Shown here one piece after another: positions 1 through 8,121 of a stretch of DNA of 33,841 nucleotides. The first letter of the stretch is position 1. Each line of letters begins with the position of its first letter. Below the pieces are notes generated by a model. The model did not search any database and was not told the origin of the DNA. It saw only the letters and a list, made by a program, of their open reading frames with translations. Source of the DNA: Candidatus Aciduliprofundum sp. (GTDB lineage: Archaea; Thermoplasmatota; Thermoplasmata; Thermoplasmatales; Aciduliprofundaceae); the NCBI GenBank assembly GCA_015520565.1, contig WAPW01000103.1, positions 1 through 33,841 on the forward strand. The letters are read 5' to 3'. The translations under genes were made by a program, and so were the position numbers.

Positions 1-255
1 CCGCGGTGGAGCATAATAAAGGCTATTGGTGACGACACGAAAGGTACGAATGAGATTTACGAAAAAATGAAAGAAGAAGGATTAGAAATGCCAAGATCCA
101 CGCTCTACTATCATCTTTCCTCTCTTTCGGATGCGGGCATAATTGAGATGGCTGGATACCGAGAAGAGGGAGGAGGAGCGCCTGAGAAGTTGTGGAAGTT
201 GAGAGTGAAAAAAATATGTGCGGACCTAATATCCGGAAAAATAACCGAAGAATGA
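1..255 (+). CDS. Winged-helix transcriptional regulator, 5' end outside the window
   Basis: The frame is open from base 1, so the gene begins upstream; the ATG at 67 in the ORF track is internal. The 84 visible residues read like the end of a PadR/ArsR-type winged helix. A short helix (NEIYEKMKEEG) is followed by a recognition helix (PRSTLYYHLSSLSDAGII) and a beta-wing ending in a Gly-rich turn (EEGGGAPEKLWKL). This suggests a DNA-binding repressor or activator, with no visible ligand domain in the part seen. The next gene is convergent, so its target cannot be guessed from context. Family placement is by motif shape only. Confidence 0.7.
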   Translation, partial: PRWSIIKAIGDDTKGTNEIYEKMKEEGLEMPRSTLYYHLSSLSDAGIIEMAGYREEGGGAPEKLWKLRVKKICADLISGKITEE

Positions 256-306
256 GGTGATAAAAATAATTTACCGATGCTTTATTCTCATTAATCAAAA
301 ATAAAA

Positions 307-1848
307 CTACTTTCTTTTAAGATAAAGTATCCCTATAACACCCACCATTATGACTATTGCAACAGAGATTATAACATATACATAATTTCCATGCACTGAA
401 ATTTCTCTTACTTCATTGCTTATTGTACTTTCCCCTCCAGGACCGACCGCAGAGACCCAGTAGACATGCTCTTTTCCATCAGATATATTATCTGTGTAAC
501 TAGTGAAGTGGCTTCCCACCTCAGCAATAAGCTTACCATCGCGGTATATTCTGTATTTTGATATCCCATCTCCCTTATAAATTGGGCTTTCCCATGAAAG
601 TTTGAAATGACCATTCACATTCTTGATAGTTAAATTACGGGGGGAAGATGGTGGTAGCGAGTAATTGAATGGGATTTTCTTAAGAGGGAAATAATCAACT
701 GCATGTGCAGAGCCGGGTATTTTGTACGGATAATCAACTATTCCATCATGGTTTTTATCGTTTGTATTATTTTTATTTGCCCAGCTATCCCAGTAATTAC
801 CCTTGGTTGAAGAGTTCCAGAAAGAGTAAGGCGCATAGGAATAGTTCCAATAGATGCTATCGGGAGTGCATCCATCATCTTTTGCTGTGGAATTTAAAAA
901 TATGTTACCCCATATGTAATTTGAGCCATCACCTGATAATTCTATCCCATAATCCTCAGAGTATGCAAACAAGTTGCCAGTTATCTCATTGTTATGCACA
1001 GGGGAATTTAAACTATCAATGTAAATGCTGTATTGGTTGTAAAAGAAGCTATTGTTTTTTACCACAATGTAATCGCTTCCAATATTCGAAACTCCTGAAG
1101 CTCTCCCAGCAAATGTGTTATTTTCTACCCATACATTGTAAGATCCAATGATATTTAATCCGCTTCCCAAAAAACGAATTTGTTCAATGGTAATATTCTC
1201 AGAATATCCAACAACCCCTGCATGAGAGTTAAAGTATGAATCCGAAATAGTTATGTTATCTGAATAAGTGCTCCAAAAATCAAATTTCATGTTCAGACCT
1301 GTGAGATTACTTGCCGAGATGTAGGAACTATGATATATCCAGAGTTCCGCACCATTGAGGTATGAATCATAGAAATATATGTTTGAAATTTTAATATTTG
1401 ATGAATTGAAGATGTAAATTAGCGTTAGAAAAGTATCTTTGTTGTAATTGCAGGAGCTTATGTTTTGAATCTCTGCATTTTTCACATTATTAAGTACTAT
1501 CCCCATCTCCCCATACCAATCTTTTTTGAAATCCGAGAACTTTGAGTTTTTCAAAATGAAATATGAAGAAGTGTTGCCGATGTATATTCCAGATGGCGAA
1601 TTTGAAATATTAATGGAAATAATATAAGGAGATTCTTCAGTACCTCTCCCTGAAAATCCATTTTTCTCAACAAAATTTTTTAAATCATGGTTGTTATCTA
1701 TCTTTATTTTGTAATGAAATTTATATACGCTAAAGTGAAATCCTTCATCACCTTTTACCTCTTGCAAAGTTTCAGAATTAATCCCCACACTTATAGTGAG
1801 TATCAATAATGATAAAACAATAAACAATGCAAGATAGCTTCTTTTCAT
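307..1848 (-). CDS. Secreted parallel beta-helix protein with FnIII domain and C-terminal anchor
   Basis: A 513-residue surface protein. Residues 1-22 form a signal peptide (MKRSY, then a Leu/Ile core). Residues about 60-390 carry many short Asn- and Ser-rich repeats of the right-handed beta-helix/NosD type (for example NITISDSYF and IVVKNNSFFYNQYSIYI). Residues about 400-485 look like a fibronectin type III domain (PSSPRNLTIK through YWVSAVGPGGESTISNEV). A hydrophobic helix ending in KRK (about 490-513) would anchor it in the membrane with the bulk outside. Such proteins often bind or cleave polysaccharides, but no catalytic residues can be assigned. It appears to be a single-gene unit, with an AT-rich 150-base gap separating it from the divergent gene at 2000. 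Confidence 0.8.
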   Translation of the reverse strand: MKRSYLALFIVLSLLILTISVGINSETLQEVKGDEGFHFSVYKFHYKIKIDNNHDLKNFVEKNGFSGRGTEESPYIISINISNSPSGIYIGNTSSYFILKNSKFSDFKKDWYGEMGIVLNNVKNAEIQNISSCNYNKDTFLTLIYIFNSSNIKISNIYFYDSYLNGAELWIYHSSYISASNLTGLNMKFDFWSTYSDNITISDSYFNSHAGVVGYSENITIEQIRFLGSGLNIIGSYNVWVENNTFAGRASGVSNIGSDYIVVKNNSFFYNQYSIYIDSLNSPVHNNEITGNLFAYSEDYGIELSGDGSNYIWGNIFLNSTAKDDGCTPDSIYWNYSYAPYSFWNSSTKGNYWDSWANKNNTNDKNHDGIVDYPYKIPGSAHAVDYFPLKKIPFNYSLPPSSPRNLTIKNVNGHFKLSWESPIYKGDGISKYRIYRDGKLIAEVGSHFTSYTDNISDGKEHVYWVSAVGPGGESTISNEVREISVHGNYVYVIISVAIVIMVGVIGILYLKRK

Positions 1849-1999
1849 AAAAATCTCTAAAACTTATGACTACAAAAACTTTACTTTATTATCAACCCAA
1901 TAAAAATACATCAAAAGTAGAATAAAGCCATATAAAAATTGCCAAATTGATACAAAAAATTTTTGAGATAAATAAGCATGGGCTCGGAAGGGTGATAAA

Positions 2000-2392
2000 A
2001 TGAGAGTTGCAATACCGAGCATAAACGATGGAGGATTAGACAGCGAGGTCAGCGACCATTTCGGTCGCTCCCCGTACTACACCTTCGTGGATATTGAAGA
2101 CGGAGAAATAAAAAATGTGGAAGTGCTTCCCGTGCCCTTCGAGGAGCATGGCCCCGGAGACCTGCCGAACTTCGTGAAGGAGCATGGCGGCGAGGTAGTG
2201 ATTGCGTACGGCATGGGCCACCGCGCGGTGGATTTTTTCCAGCAACTGGGCATAGATGTGGTAACAGGAGCTGGAGGAAGGATAAGGGATGTGATAGACG
2301 CGTTCATCCACAACATGCTTGAGGTGAACCCTTACTGGAAGGAGAAAATAGAGAAAGAAAAGAAGAGAAAGGGAGAATGCAAGGAGCATTAG
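2000..2392 (+). CDS. NifX/NifB-type dinitrogenase iron-molybdenum cofactor family protein
   Basis: A 130-residue single-domain protein of the NifX/VnfX/NafY superfamily. The N-terminal strand MRVAIPS, the DHFGRSPYYTFVDIEDGEI segment and the C-terminal GAGGRIRDVIDAF match the family, which binds iron-sulfur or FeMo-co-type clusters. In archaea without nitrogenase the role is unknown. GGGTGAT lies just before ATG, so the start is secure; a TATA-like GATAAATAA lies about 30 bases upstream. A charged Lys-rich tail ends in GECKEH. The gene reads as clearly richer in G+C than the beta-helix gene beside it (judged by eye). Its stop overlaps the convergent CDF transporter by four bases. Confidence 0.85.
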   Translation: MRVAIPSINDGGLDSEVSDHFGRSPYYTFVDIEDGEIKNVEVLPVPFEEHGPGDLPNFVKEHGGEVVIAYGMGHRAVDFFQQLGIDVVTGAGGRIRDVIDAFIHNMLEVNPYWKEKIEKEKKRKGECKEH

Positions 2393-3273
2393 CCTTTGCA
2401 TATCACATTTTTTCCTTTGCAGCGATCCGTCTCTAACTGAATTGTGGTATGCGTAATCCCGTACTTTTTTAATTTTTCATTTATTTTATCGATGAGCACC
2501 TGAGCCTCGCTCACGGGCATGTCTTCAACTTCTATGTGACACTCAAAAAGTACATCGCTTTCTCCAATTCTCCACGCATGGAAATGGTGTGCGTTCTTTA
2601 TACCGTCTATTTTTTCTATTTCTTCTTTGATCCTATCAAAATCTAAATTTGGCGCAGATTCCATCAGTATTTCAACGCTCTCCTTTATTATGCCGATTAC
2701 CTCGTAGATTATGTAAATTGCAATCAATATGGAAACAAGGGGGTCAATCCATAGGATATTGAAGAGTATTACAAGCAGCGCGCCTGTAACAACCCCAACA
2801 GAAGAGAGCGTATCGCTTAGAAGGTGAAGATAGGCGGATTTTACATTCAAACTATCCTTCGCGTGTGAATGTAAGAAAAGAACAGATAGTAGATTCCCAA
2901 TCAGGCCGACTATGGCAACGATGAGCATAATTACTCCGTGAATGGGATTCGGATGAACGAATCTTTCGTACGCTTCGTAAATTAAGAATATGGACACTGT
3001 AAGGAGAAACACCGAGTTACCTAAGGCAACCAAAATCTCGGCCCTTTTGTACCCGAATGTGTATTTTTTGTTTTTCTCCTTCTCTCCAATTTTTATAGCT
3101 TCGTAGCTTGCAATGAGCCCTGCTGAATCACCCAAATTGTGCACGGAATCGCTTAATAAAGCAATGCTCCCCGAAATTATCCCGCCGATGAGTTCAACGA
3201 TTGTTATTATGAGATTCAAAAATATTGATATGATGAGCTTTCCCTTTACTTGTGTGTGAGCATGATGATGCAT
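2389..3273 (-). CDS. Cation diffusion facilitator (CDF) metal efflux transporter
   Basis: A proton-coupled exporter of divalent metals such as zinc, about 294 residues. Six hydrophobic segments fill residues about 10-200. The two family metal-site motifs are visible: SDSVHNLGD in the second helix and HLLSDTLSS in the fifth. The C-terminal cytoplasmic ferredoxin-like domain holds HHFHAWRIG and FECHIEVED, ending in a Cys pair (CKGKNVIC). The N-terminus is His-rich (MHHHAH), a common metal-sensing feature. The ORF track starts at a TTG (3288). I prefer the ATG at 3273 because an AT-rich TATA-like stretch lies about 25 bases upstream, which suggests a leaderless message. Zinc is the likeliest substrate but iron or manganese cannot be excluded. 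Confidence 0.9.
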   Translation of the reverse strand: MHHHAHTQVKGKLIISIFLNLIITIVELIGGIISGSIALLSDSVHNLGDSAGLIASYEAIKIGEKEKNKKYTFGYKRAEILVALGNSVFLLTVSIFLIYEAYERFVHPNPIHGVIMLIVAIVGLIGNLLSVLFLHSHAKDSLNVKSAYLHLLSDTLSSVGVVTGALLVILFNILWIDPLVSILIAIYIIYEVIGIIKESVEILMESAPNLDFDRIKEEIEKIDGIKNAHHFHAWRIGESDVLFECHIEVEDMPVSEAQVLIDKINEKLKKYGITHTTIQLETDRCKGKNVICKG

Positions 3274-3362
3274 GCTGGGAGAATGCAAAACTAAAAATTA
3301 AATTTTGCCAAATGCGGAAAATACAAGATAAATTTGAAATAGGGTTTAGGCATGCCGAAAGC

Positions 3363-3728
3363 ATGTACGATGAGATATTTGAGCCAATAAAAATCGGAAA
3401 AAAAGAGAGCAAAAATCGTGTGATATTCCCTCCATTATCCACAAATTTCGGAAGAGAGGATGGCCATCTCAGCGAATTGTTCATCAAACATTACGAAACT
3501 CGCGCCAAGGGCGGCGTTGGATTGCTCATAGTGGAGAATTCATGCGTCTCTTACCCCGAGGGGAAGCACGGTGCCTACGAGCCTCGCATAGATTCTTGGG
3601 ATTTTTATGAGGATTGGAGAACTATAGCAAAGAGATTGAAAAAATACGACTCGCTCATTTCCGTAGAATTGACTCATCAGGGATGGGGAAAGAAAGGCGT
3701 TAATTTTTTGAGTGAAAAAAAAAAATAA
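3363..3728 (+). pseudogene. Old yellow enzyme / dienoyl-CoA reductase-type oxidoreductase, N-terminal part (frame broken)
   Basis: The first 121 residues of an FMN-dependent TIM-barrel reductase of the 2,4-dienoyl-CoA reductase/NADH:flavin oxidoreductase family. Recognisable pieces are FEPIKIGKKESKNRVIFPPL, KGGVGLLIVENSCV and VELTHQGWG. The frame ends at a TAA directly after an 11-base adenine run (3715-3725), and the rest of the enzyme continues in the -1 frame. The ATG at 3363 fits the usual family start; the upstream ORF extension runs into the divergent CDF promoter. The segment between HQGWG and the next family helix is also about 20 residues shorter than usual. The gene may be decayed, a read error, or decoded by slippage. 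Confidence 0.8.
3715..3725 (+). other. A11 homopolymer at the frameshift point
   Basis: Eleven adenines sit exactly where the reductase changes frame. Moving to the downstream frame needs a -1 ribosomal shift, one extra A in the message, or one extra A in the genome. That is the direction expected for classical -1 slippage on A AAA AAA. A homopolymer miscall gives the same picture. Confidence 0.9.
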
Positions 3729-5170
3729 ATGATATCATAGAGGATTATGCTAATGCGGCAGAAATTGCCTGTAGAGCAGGTTTTGATATGGTGGAAGTAC
3801 AGGGAGCTCATGGTTTATTAGTGAATCAATTTCTCTCCCCCTTAACCAATACCCGGGAGGATTCATGGGGCGAGCGAACAAAATTTGCAATTGAAATAAG
3901 GAAGGAGATTGCAAAGCGGTGCGGCTGGGATTTCCCCGTAACAATACGCTTAGCAGTGGATGATTTCTTGGATGGGGGAATTACCCTAAAGGAAGGAAAG
4001 AGAATAGCGGAAGAGCTCCAAGATTATTATCAGATAATTCAAGCTGATATTGGACTCGGCCCCAAAGAACTGCGATTAGAGCCAATGCCTTTCCAGCAGG
4101 GATGGAGAGCGTATTTAGCAGAGAAGATTCGCCCGTTGAAGGTGCCCGTTGCGGCCGTGGGCATGATTCGAGAGCCCGATGTCGCAGTAGATATTCTAAG
4201 GAATAAGGCGGATATGATTGTGTTGGGAAGGACTTTGATTGCAGACCCAGACTGGTTAATAAAGGTTCGCGAAGGAAGAGCGAAAGAAATAAGAAAATGC
4301 ATAGGTTGCAGCGAGTGTATCAAAGCGAGGCATGATGAGGATGAAAGAATAAGATGCGGTGCGAACCCGCAGGTTGGAAGAGAGATAGAAATAAAAAAAG
4401 CGGAGGAGAAGAAGAGAGTGGTGATAGTGGGCGGAGGCCCCGGCGGTTTAGAAGCGGCGAGATTTGCGGCAATACGTGGGCATGAGGTTCATCTCTTTTA
4501 TGATGAATTCGGAGGAACATTGAACTTAGCGGCTCTTCCTCCGGGTAAAGAGAAGATAAGGTGGTTAATTGAGTACTATCGCGAGGAATTGAAAAAATAC
4601 GATAATTTGAAGATGTACCATAAAAAAGCTCTAAAGAACGATGTAATTGCTCTGGATCCCGATGCGATAATAATGGCCACCGGGAGCAAGCCGTTTCTCC
4701 CATGCCCGCCCCTCCGCGATTTCGTTTATCTCTACAATGATGTCCTCCGTGGCGAAGTCAAATTTGAGGGAAAGAGCATAGTTGTTGGCGGCGGCGGTCT
4801 TGTGGGCTGTGAAACCGCGAACATGCTCTCAGAGAATAATAAAGTGGTAATCGTTGAGATGATGCCCGAAATTGCGCAGGGAATGGAAACGCTCTCAAAG
4901 AAACATCTCATTAGGGAGCTCCAAGAAAAAAGTGTAAGAATATTAACAACCACCAGAATAGTGGATGTAGCCAGAGGTGAAATAATTGTGGAAAAAGAAG
5001 GAGAGCAGATGTTAATTGAGGCAGACGCAATGATTGCCGCCTTCGGCTCCCGACCATTTGTGCCGTTTCACATTGAAGATGTACCCACGCATGTTATCGG
5101 TGATGCAAAGAGTGTTCGCAACATCTATTCAGCTGTAAGCGAAGGTTTTAAAGTAGCTATAAGCATCTAA
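3716..5170 (+). pseudogene. Old yellow enzyme / dienoyl-CoA reductase-type oxidoreductase, C-terminal part (4Fe-4S, FAD and NAD(P) domains)
   Basis: Continuation of the preceding reading frame in the -1 frame; the frame is open from the adenine run and its first ATG is at 3788. It holds the rest of the barrel (GAHGLLVNQFLSPLTNTRED, WGERTKF) and the linker iron-sulfur site CIGCSECI with a fourth Cys in RCGANPQVGRE. An FAD-binding Rossmann motif VVIVGGGPGGLEAAR and a nucleotide-binding fold (SIVVGGGGLVGCETA) follow. Together the halves give about 600 residues, somewhat short for a family of about 650. All cofactor motifs are intact, which argues against old decay. The natural reaction would be flavin-dependent reduction of an enoyl or enone substrate. 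The ferredoxin gene that follows is convergent and overlaps by four bases. Confidence 0.85.
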
Positions 5171-5568
5171 CTTTTCTCTATCTCTTCAATCTCTTTTTCA
5201 TGCTTTGCCATCTGCACTTGATATTGCTTTGCGGTTTCCAGCATCTGCTGTGCAAACTTCTCTTCTAACATCTTTTTCACCTTTGTGAATATTTTATTTT
5301 TCCTCGCCGCTTCCCTAGCAACCTCTGGTGAAGGAAATTCTATAGCACCCACAGGACAAAGATTCGCGCATGTTTGGCATCCAACCAAGCAATTGAATGG
5401 CTTTGCAACTATTGGCTTTTTGGAAACGAGATCATAGGAGTAAACTCCACGACCACATATAACGGCACAAAGTCCGCAACCAATGCACGCAGCTGGATCT
5501 ATTTTAGGGTACCATTTTATTTCTTTTCTCGGCACTCCAAACCAGTAATCGTATTTCTTATCAACCAT
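5167..5568 (-). CDS. Ferredoxin-type protein with two 4Fe-4S clusters
   Basis: A soluble electron carrier or redox subunit of 133 residues. Two cluster motifs are visible near residues 28-80: CIGCGLCAVIC and CLVGCQTCANLCP. The second departs from CxxCxxC by one residue (CLVGCQTC), so its geometry may differ. The C-terminal third is a charged helix (KVKKMLEEKF through KEIEEIEKS) absent from minimal ferredoxins and possibly used for partner binding. The ORF-track start at 5580 lies within the ribosome binding site (GGTGAT), so I start at 5568, four bases downstream of that motif. The gene is convergent with the broken reductase. It may feed electrons to that enzyme, though nothing in the sequence proves it. 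Confidence 0.85.
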   Translation of the reverse strand: MVDKKYDYWFGVPRKEIKWYPKIDPAACIGCGLCAVICGRGVYSYDLVSKKPIVAKPFNCLVGCQTCANLCPVGAIEFPSPEVAREAARKNKIFTKVKKMLEEKFAQQMLETAKQYQVQMAKHEKEIEEIEKS

Positions 5569-5646
5569 TTTTATCACCACATATGATAATTGCGATTATA
5601 AATATATGTTTTTCGTTTTTTTATGATTAAAAATAATCTTTATAAT

Positions 5647-5657
5647 ACGAATTTCGT
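5647..5657 (-). promoter_or_regulatory. Ferredoxin promoter with ACGAATTTCGT palindrome
   Basis: In the 124-base gap upstream of the ferredoxin an 11-base palindrome (ACGAA-T-TTCGT) lies directly upstream of a TATA-like ATTATAAAG (minus strand). TTTCGT-type half-sites recur nearer the gene (around 5610) and twice in the promoter of the Lrp gene upstream. This could be an Lrp-type operator; the role is inferred. Confidence 0.45.
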
Positions 5658-5692
5658 CTAAAAATAGATAATAAATTAATGAAATTGAAAAA

Positions 5693-6196
5693 TTACAAAC
5701 CAACCCATTCACAAGGAACATAGGCCTTAGAAACCACATGGGTAACCGTTGAGATCACTCCCTCCATTTTCAATCTCTTATCCACAAACTCTTGGAGTTC
5801 TTTCATACTTAGGAACAGGCACTCGCAGAGCAAATCATACTCCCCCAGAATTCTATAAAGAGTTATCAACCTATTTTCCTTCATAAGGTCATTTGCAAGC
5901 TCTTCAATGTACCTTTTATCAACTTTTATGTAAACAAAAGCTTTAATGCTATTTTCAACGGTATGGCAATTTACAAGAGCTGCATAACCTTCTATTATTC
6001 CTTTCTCCTCTAGAATCTTTATTCTTCTCCTTACAGTGGCTTCACTCACTCCAAGTTTTTTTGCAAGCTCAAGATTTGAGATCCTCGCATTCTCCCTCAA
6101 AGCACATATTATTGAGAGGTCCAAATCATCCACTGGCAATATCGTCCTATCTAATGATTTCCACCTAGTTATGATATTACACCTTGAAGGCCTCAT
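5693..6196 (-). CDS. Lrp/AsnC family transcriptional regulator
   Basis: A 167-residue feast/famine regulator. An N-terminal winged helix-turn-helix is clear (DLDLSIICALRENARISN, then LGVSEATVRRRIKILEEKGII). It is followed by an alpha-beta RAM domain that binds small molecules, usually amino acids, and builds dimers and octamers. The ORF track begins at a GTG within the ribosome binding site; AAGGTGATG precedes the ATG at 6196, which I take as the start. A short unusual N-terminal tail (FMRPSRCNIITRWK) precedes the HTH. It lies upstream of the ferredoxin on the same strand, and both promoters carry ACGAA half-sites. Autoregulation and control of the ferredoxin are therefore plausible but unproven. 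Confidence 0.9.
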   Translation of the reverse strand: MRPSRCNIITRWKSLDRTILPVDDLDLSIICALRENARISNLELAKKLGVSEATVRRRIKILEEKGIIEGYAALVNCHTVENSIKAFVYIKVDKRYIEELANDLMKENRLITLYRILGEYDLLCECLFLSMKELQEFVDKRLKMEGVISTVTHVVSKAYVPCEWVGL

Positions 6197-6202
6197 AAAC
6201 AT

Positions 6203-6241
6203 CACCTTTCGTTATCCTTATTGCGCTTTTCGTATTTAAAA
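6203..6241 (-). promoter_or_regulatory. Promoter of the Lrp gene with two ACGAAA half-sites
   Basis: On the minus strand a TATA-like TTTTAAATA (around 6233-6241) is followed by ACGAAA, then about 14 bases later by a second ACGAAA just before the GGTGAT ribosome binding site. The half-sites flank the likely transcription start, a common position for archaeal repressor sites. Confidence 0.4.
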
Positions 6242-6267
6242 TTTTCAATTTTTCAATTAGTATAAAA

Positions 6268-8049
6268 TTATAGCCCCCTTCTCTCTACCACCCTTATTCT
6301 TCCAGGAGGCAATATCTTGAGTGCTTCTTCCACTGAAATTCCATATATCTTTGATATCTCTTTGGCAAATTCATCCTTCTTTGTATCTCCCGGCTCTATC
6401 AAAATATACTTGGAAGTCCTAGCCCTTATGGAATCTGGTGGACCACACATAACCATTTTCACTTTTTGATATTCTATCTCTCCCACAGCCAGCTGCAATG
6501 GAACCTTGTGTATGTAATTTCTCTTCCCATGCACTACCCAAGCACCCCTAGCAACATACTCTCCGCTCTCACCCATCTTGCTGACTTGCGATGGATAAAC
6601 CCAGTATGCGCTTAGATTTCCAAATCCTGCGTTCCATGCCTTGCTCATACTCACAGCAAATTGAGCCGCCTCTTGCAAAGTTTTATCTCCAATCTCCTTG
6701 CCTTCAGATTTTATTACAACACTTGGAGCACCATGGATATCCGCATGCATATACAGATCCCCATTTCCAAGATGCTTCTTTACAACTTCTTCATTTGTCT
6801 TTGCATCCCTACCGGCTATAACCAATATGCCTTCAGAGCTTATGAACCATCTGTACTTCTCAAACCAGAACCTGCGGCGATTTTTCCTTATCTCCTTCTT
6901 TTTCTTCTCCTCTTTCTTCTTGACCTTTTTCAATTCCTCTCTTGCTTTTTCCAATGCCTCCTTTGCTCCCTTTATCTTTTCCCTCATCTTTTTTGCTCTA
7001 TCATAATAAAGGCCTGCGTTTTCTCCCACACTCTTATCCACATACAATTTTATTTTCTCCCCGTCCAATTCAATTTCCAAAATTTTCCCCTTTCTTTCGT
7101 AATCCAATTCTCCCCTTTTTGCCTTATCCAATATTCCCACAACCTCATTGAAATGTGCGTATATCAAATCTCCAATTTTCTTGCTCTTTTCTGCCTCTCG
7201 CTCAAAATTCTCAATGGATTTTTCTATATCCTCAATTCTTCTCTTCACCTTTAGAACTTCTGGACTCTCAACCTTGCTCTCTCTCTTTATGTAATTTTTA
7301 AGTGCATCATTGAAACTCTCAAATTTCTCCTCTGGCTCATCAAACATCTTGAGCTCTAAGGGCGAGAAAAATCCTGGGTAAATATAGCCCCCTGAAAATT
7401 CAAAAAGCTCTTCAATGGAATTTTTCAATTTTTCGCACTCTCCACCAACATTCTTTGCATTCTTATCAACTCCAGCCCTAATGCATACCTCCTCTGCATA
7501 CTTTCCAAGGTTGAACCTTCTTGCAAGGGTGCGAACAATATCATATTGGGATGAATTTATCTCATCGCATACCTTCTCTATATCCTTCAAAGGATGAAGG
7601 GATTGCGGAGGCGGCACATAATCTTCGCCTTTCATGATCCTTCTGTGCCTCCATTCCCTCTCTTTGTAAGCCCTCTCTATAATCCCATCCTTCGTGACTA
7701 TTATATTCCCATCTCCAAACAATTCAATTATTAGGGAATATCCATCTGGAACTTCAAAAATAACTATCCTGTCAAAATTGAGCTGGTAAAATTTTATTAT
7801 TTTCTTTCCAGAGAATCTTTTACGAAGGAACATGACGAATATGCTGGGCTCTAAAGGGGTCTCTCTATCTTCAAAAAAGAGCCAGCCACGAAGATTCACA
7901 TACAGGGGCTTCGTCTCCCCCTTATAAATTTTGAATAGAAATTCTCTCTCGCCAATTTGATAAATTTTCTTGAAGAATCCACCTTCTATAAACTCTCTAT
8001 TCTCTTGGAGCCAAGCATAGATGTCCAAGGATAGCATTGAATCCTTCAT
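6268..8049 (-). CDS. rqcH: RqcH/NEMF-type ribosome quality control protein (NFACT family)
   Basis: The archaeal homolog of Rqc2/NEMF/RqcH, which binds stalled large ribosomal subunits with tRNA in ribosome quality control. The 593 residues show the family order. An NFACT-N domain opens with MKDSMLSLDIYAWL and continues through VNLRGWLFF and RIVIFEV. Helical NFACT-C/HhH and coiled-coil regions lie at about 170-400, with a very Lys/Glu-rich end (EELKKVKKKEEKKKKE). The NFACT-R (DUF814) domain follows (EKYRWFISSEGILVIAGRDA through NGDLYMHADIHGAPSVVIK). The M1 start agrees with the family pattern MKxxMxxxDI and has GGGAT upstream. It appears to be a single transcription unit, divergent from the reductase at 8122. 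Confidence 0.93.
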   Translation of the reverse strand: MKDSMLSLDIYAWLQENREFIEGGFFKKIYQIGEREFLFKIYKGETKPLYVNLRGWLFFEDRETPLEPSIFVMFLRKRFSGKKIIKFYQLNFDRIVIFEVPDGYSLIIELFGDGNIIVTKDGIIERAYKEREWRHRRIMKGEDYVPPPQSLHPLKDIEKVCDEINSSQYDIVRTLARRFNLGKYAEEVCIRAGVDKNAKNVGGECEKLKNSIEELFEFSGGYIYPGFFSPLELKMFDEPEEKFESFNDALKNYIKRESKVESPEVLKVKRRIEDIEKSIENFEREAEKSKKIGDLIYAHFNEVVGILDKAKRGELDYERKGKILEIELDGEKIKLYVDKSVGENAGLYYDRAKKMREKIKGAKEALEKAREELKKVKKKEEKKKKEIRKNRRRFWFEKYRWFISSEGILVIAGRDAKTNEEVVKKHLGNGDLYMHADIHGAPSVVIKSEGKEIGDKTLQEAAQFAVSMSKAWNAGFGNLSAYWVYPSQVSKMGESGEYVARGAWVVHGKRNYIHKVPLQLAVGEIEYQKVKMVMCGPPDSIRARTSKYILIEPGDTKKDEFAKEISKIYGISVEEALKILPPGRIRVVERRGL

Positions 8050-8121
8050 ATCCCTTTAATTCCACAATAAGATAAAGATTTTTGGCACAAATTATTTAGG
8101 AAATCAATTCATCTCGCTTAT

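Noticed and set aside
23-298. Minus-strand 91-residue ORF
   Set aside because: Shadow of the winged-helix gene; low-complexity, no ribosome binding site, no family features.
705-1151. Plus-strand 148-residue ORF
   Set aside because: Antisense shadow of the beta-helix gene with Cys/Ser/Tyr-rich nonsense composition.
2036-2401. Minus-strand 121-residue ORF over the NifX-type gene
   Set aside because: Antisense of a well-supported gene; the open frame follows from its codon bias.
6661-7254. Plus-strand 197-residue ORF rich in Phe and Leu
   Set aside because: Antisense of the Lys/Glu-rich coiled coil of rqcH; such genes always give Phe/Leu/Ser-rich shadows.
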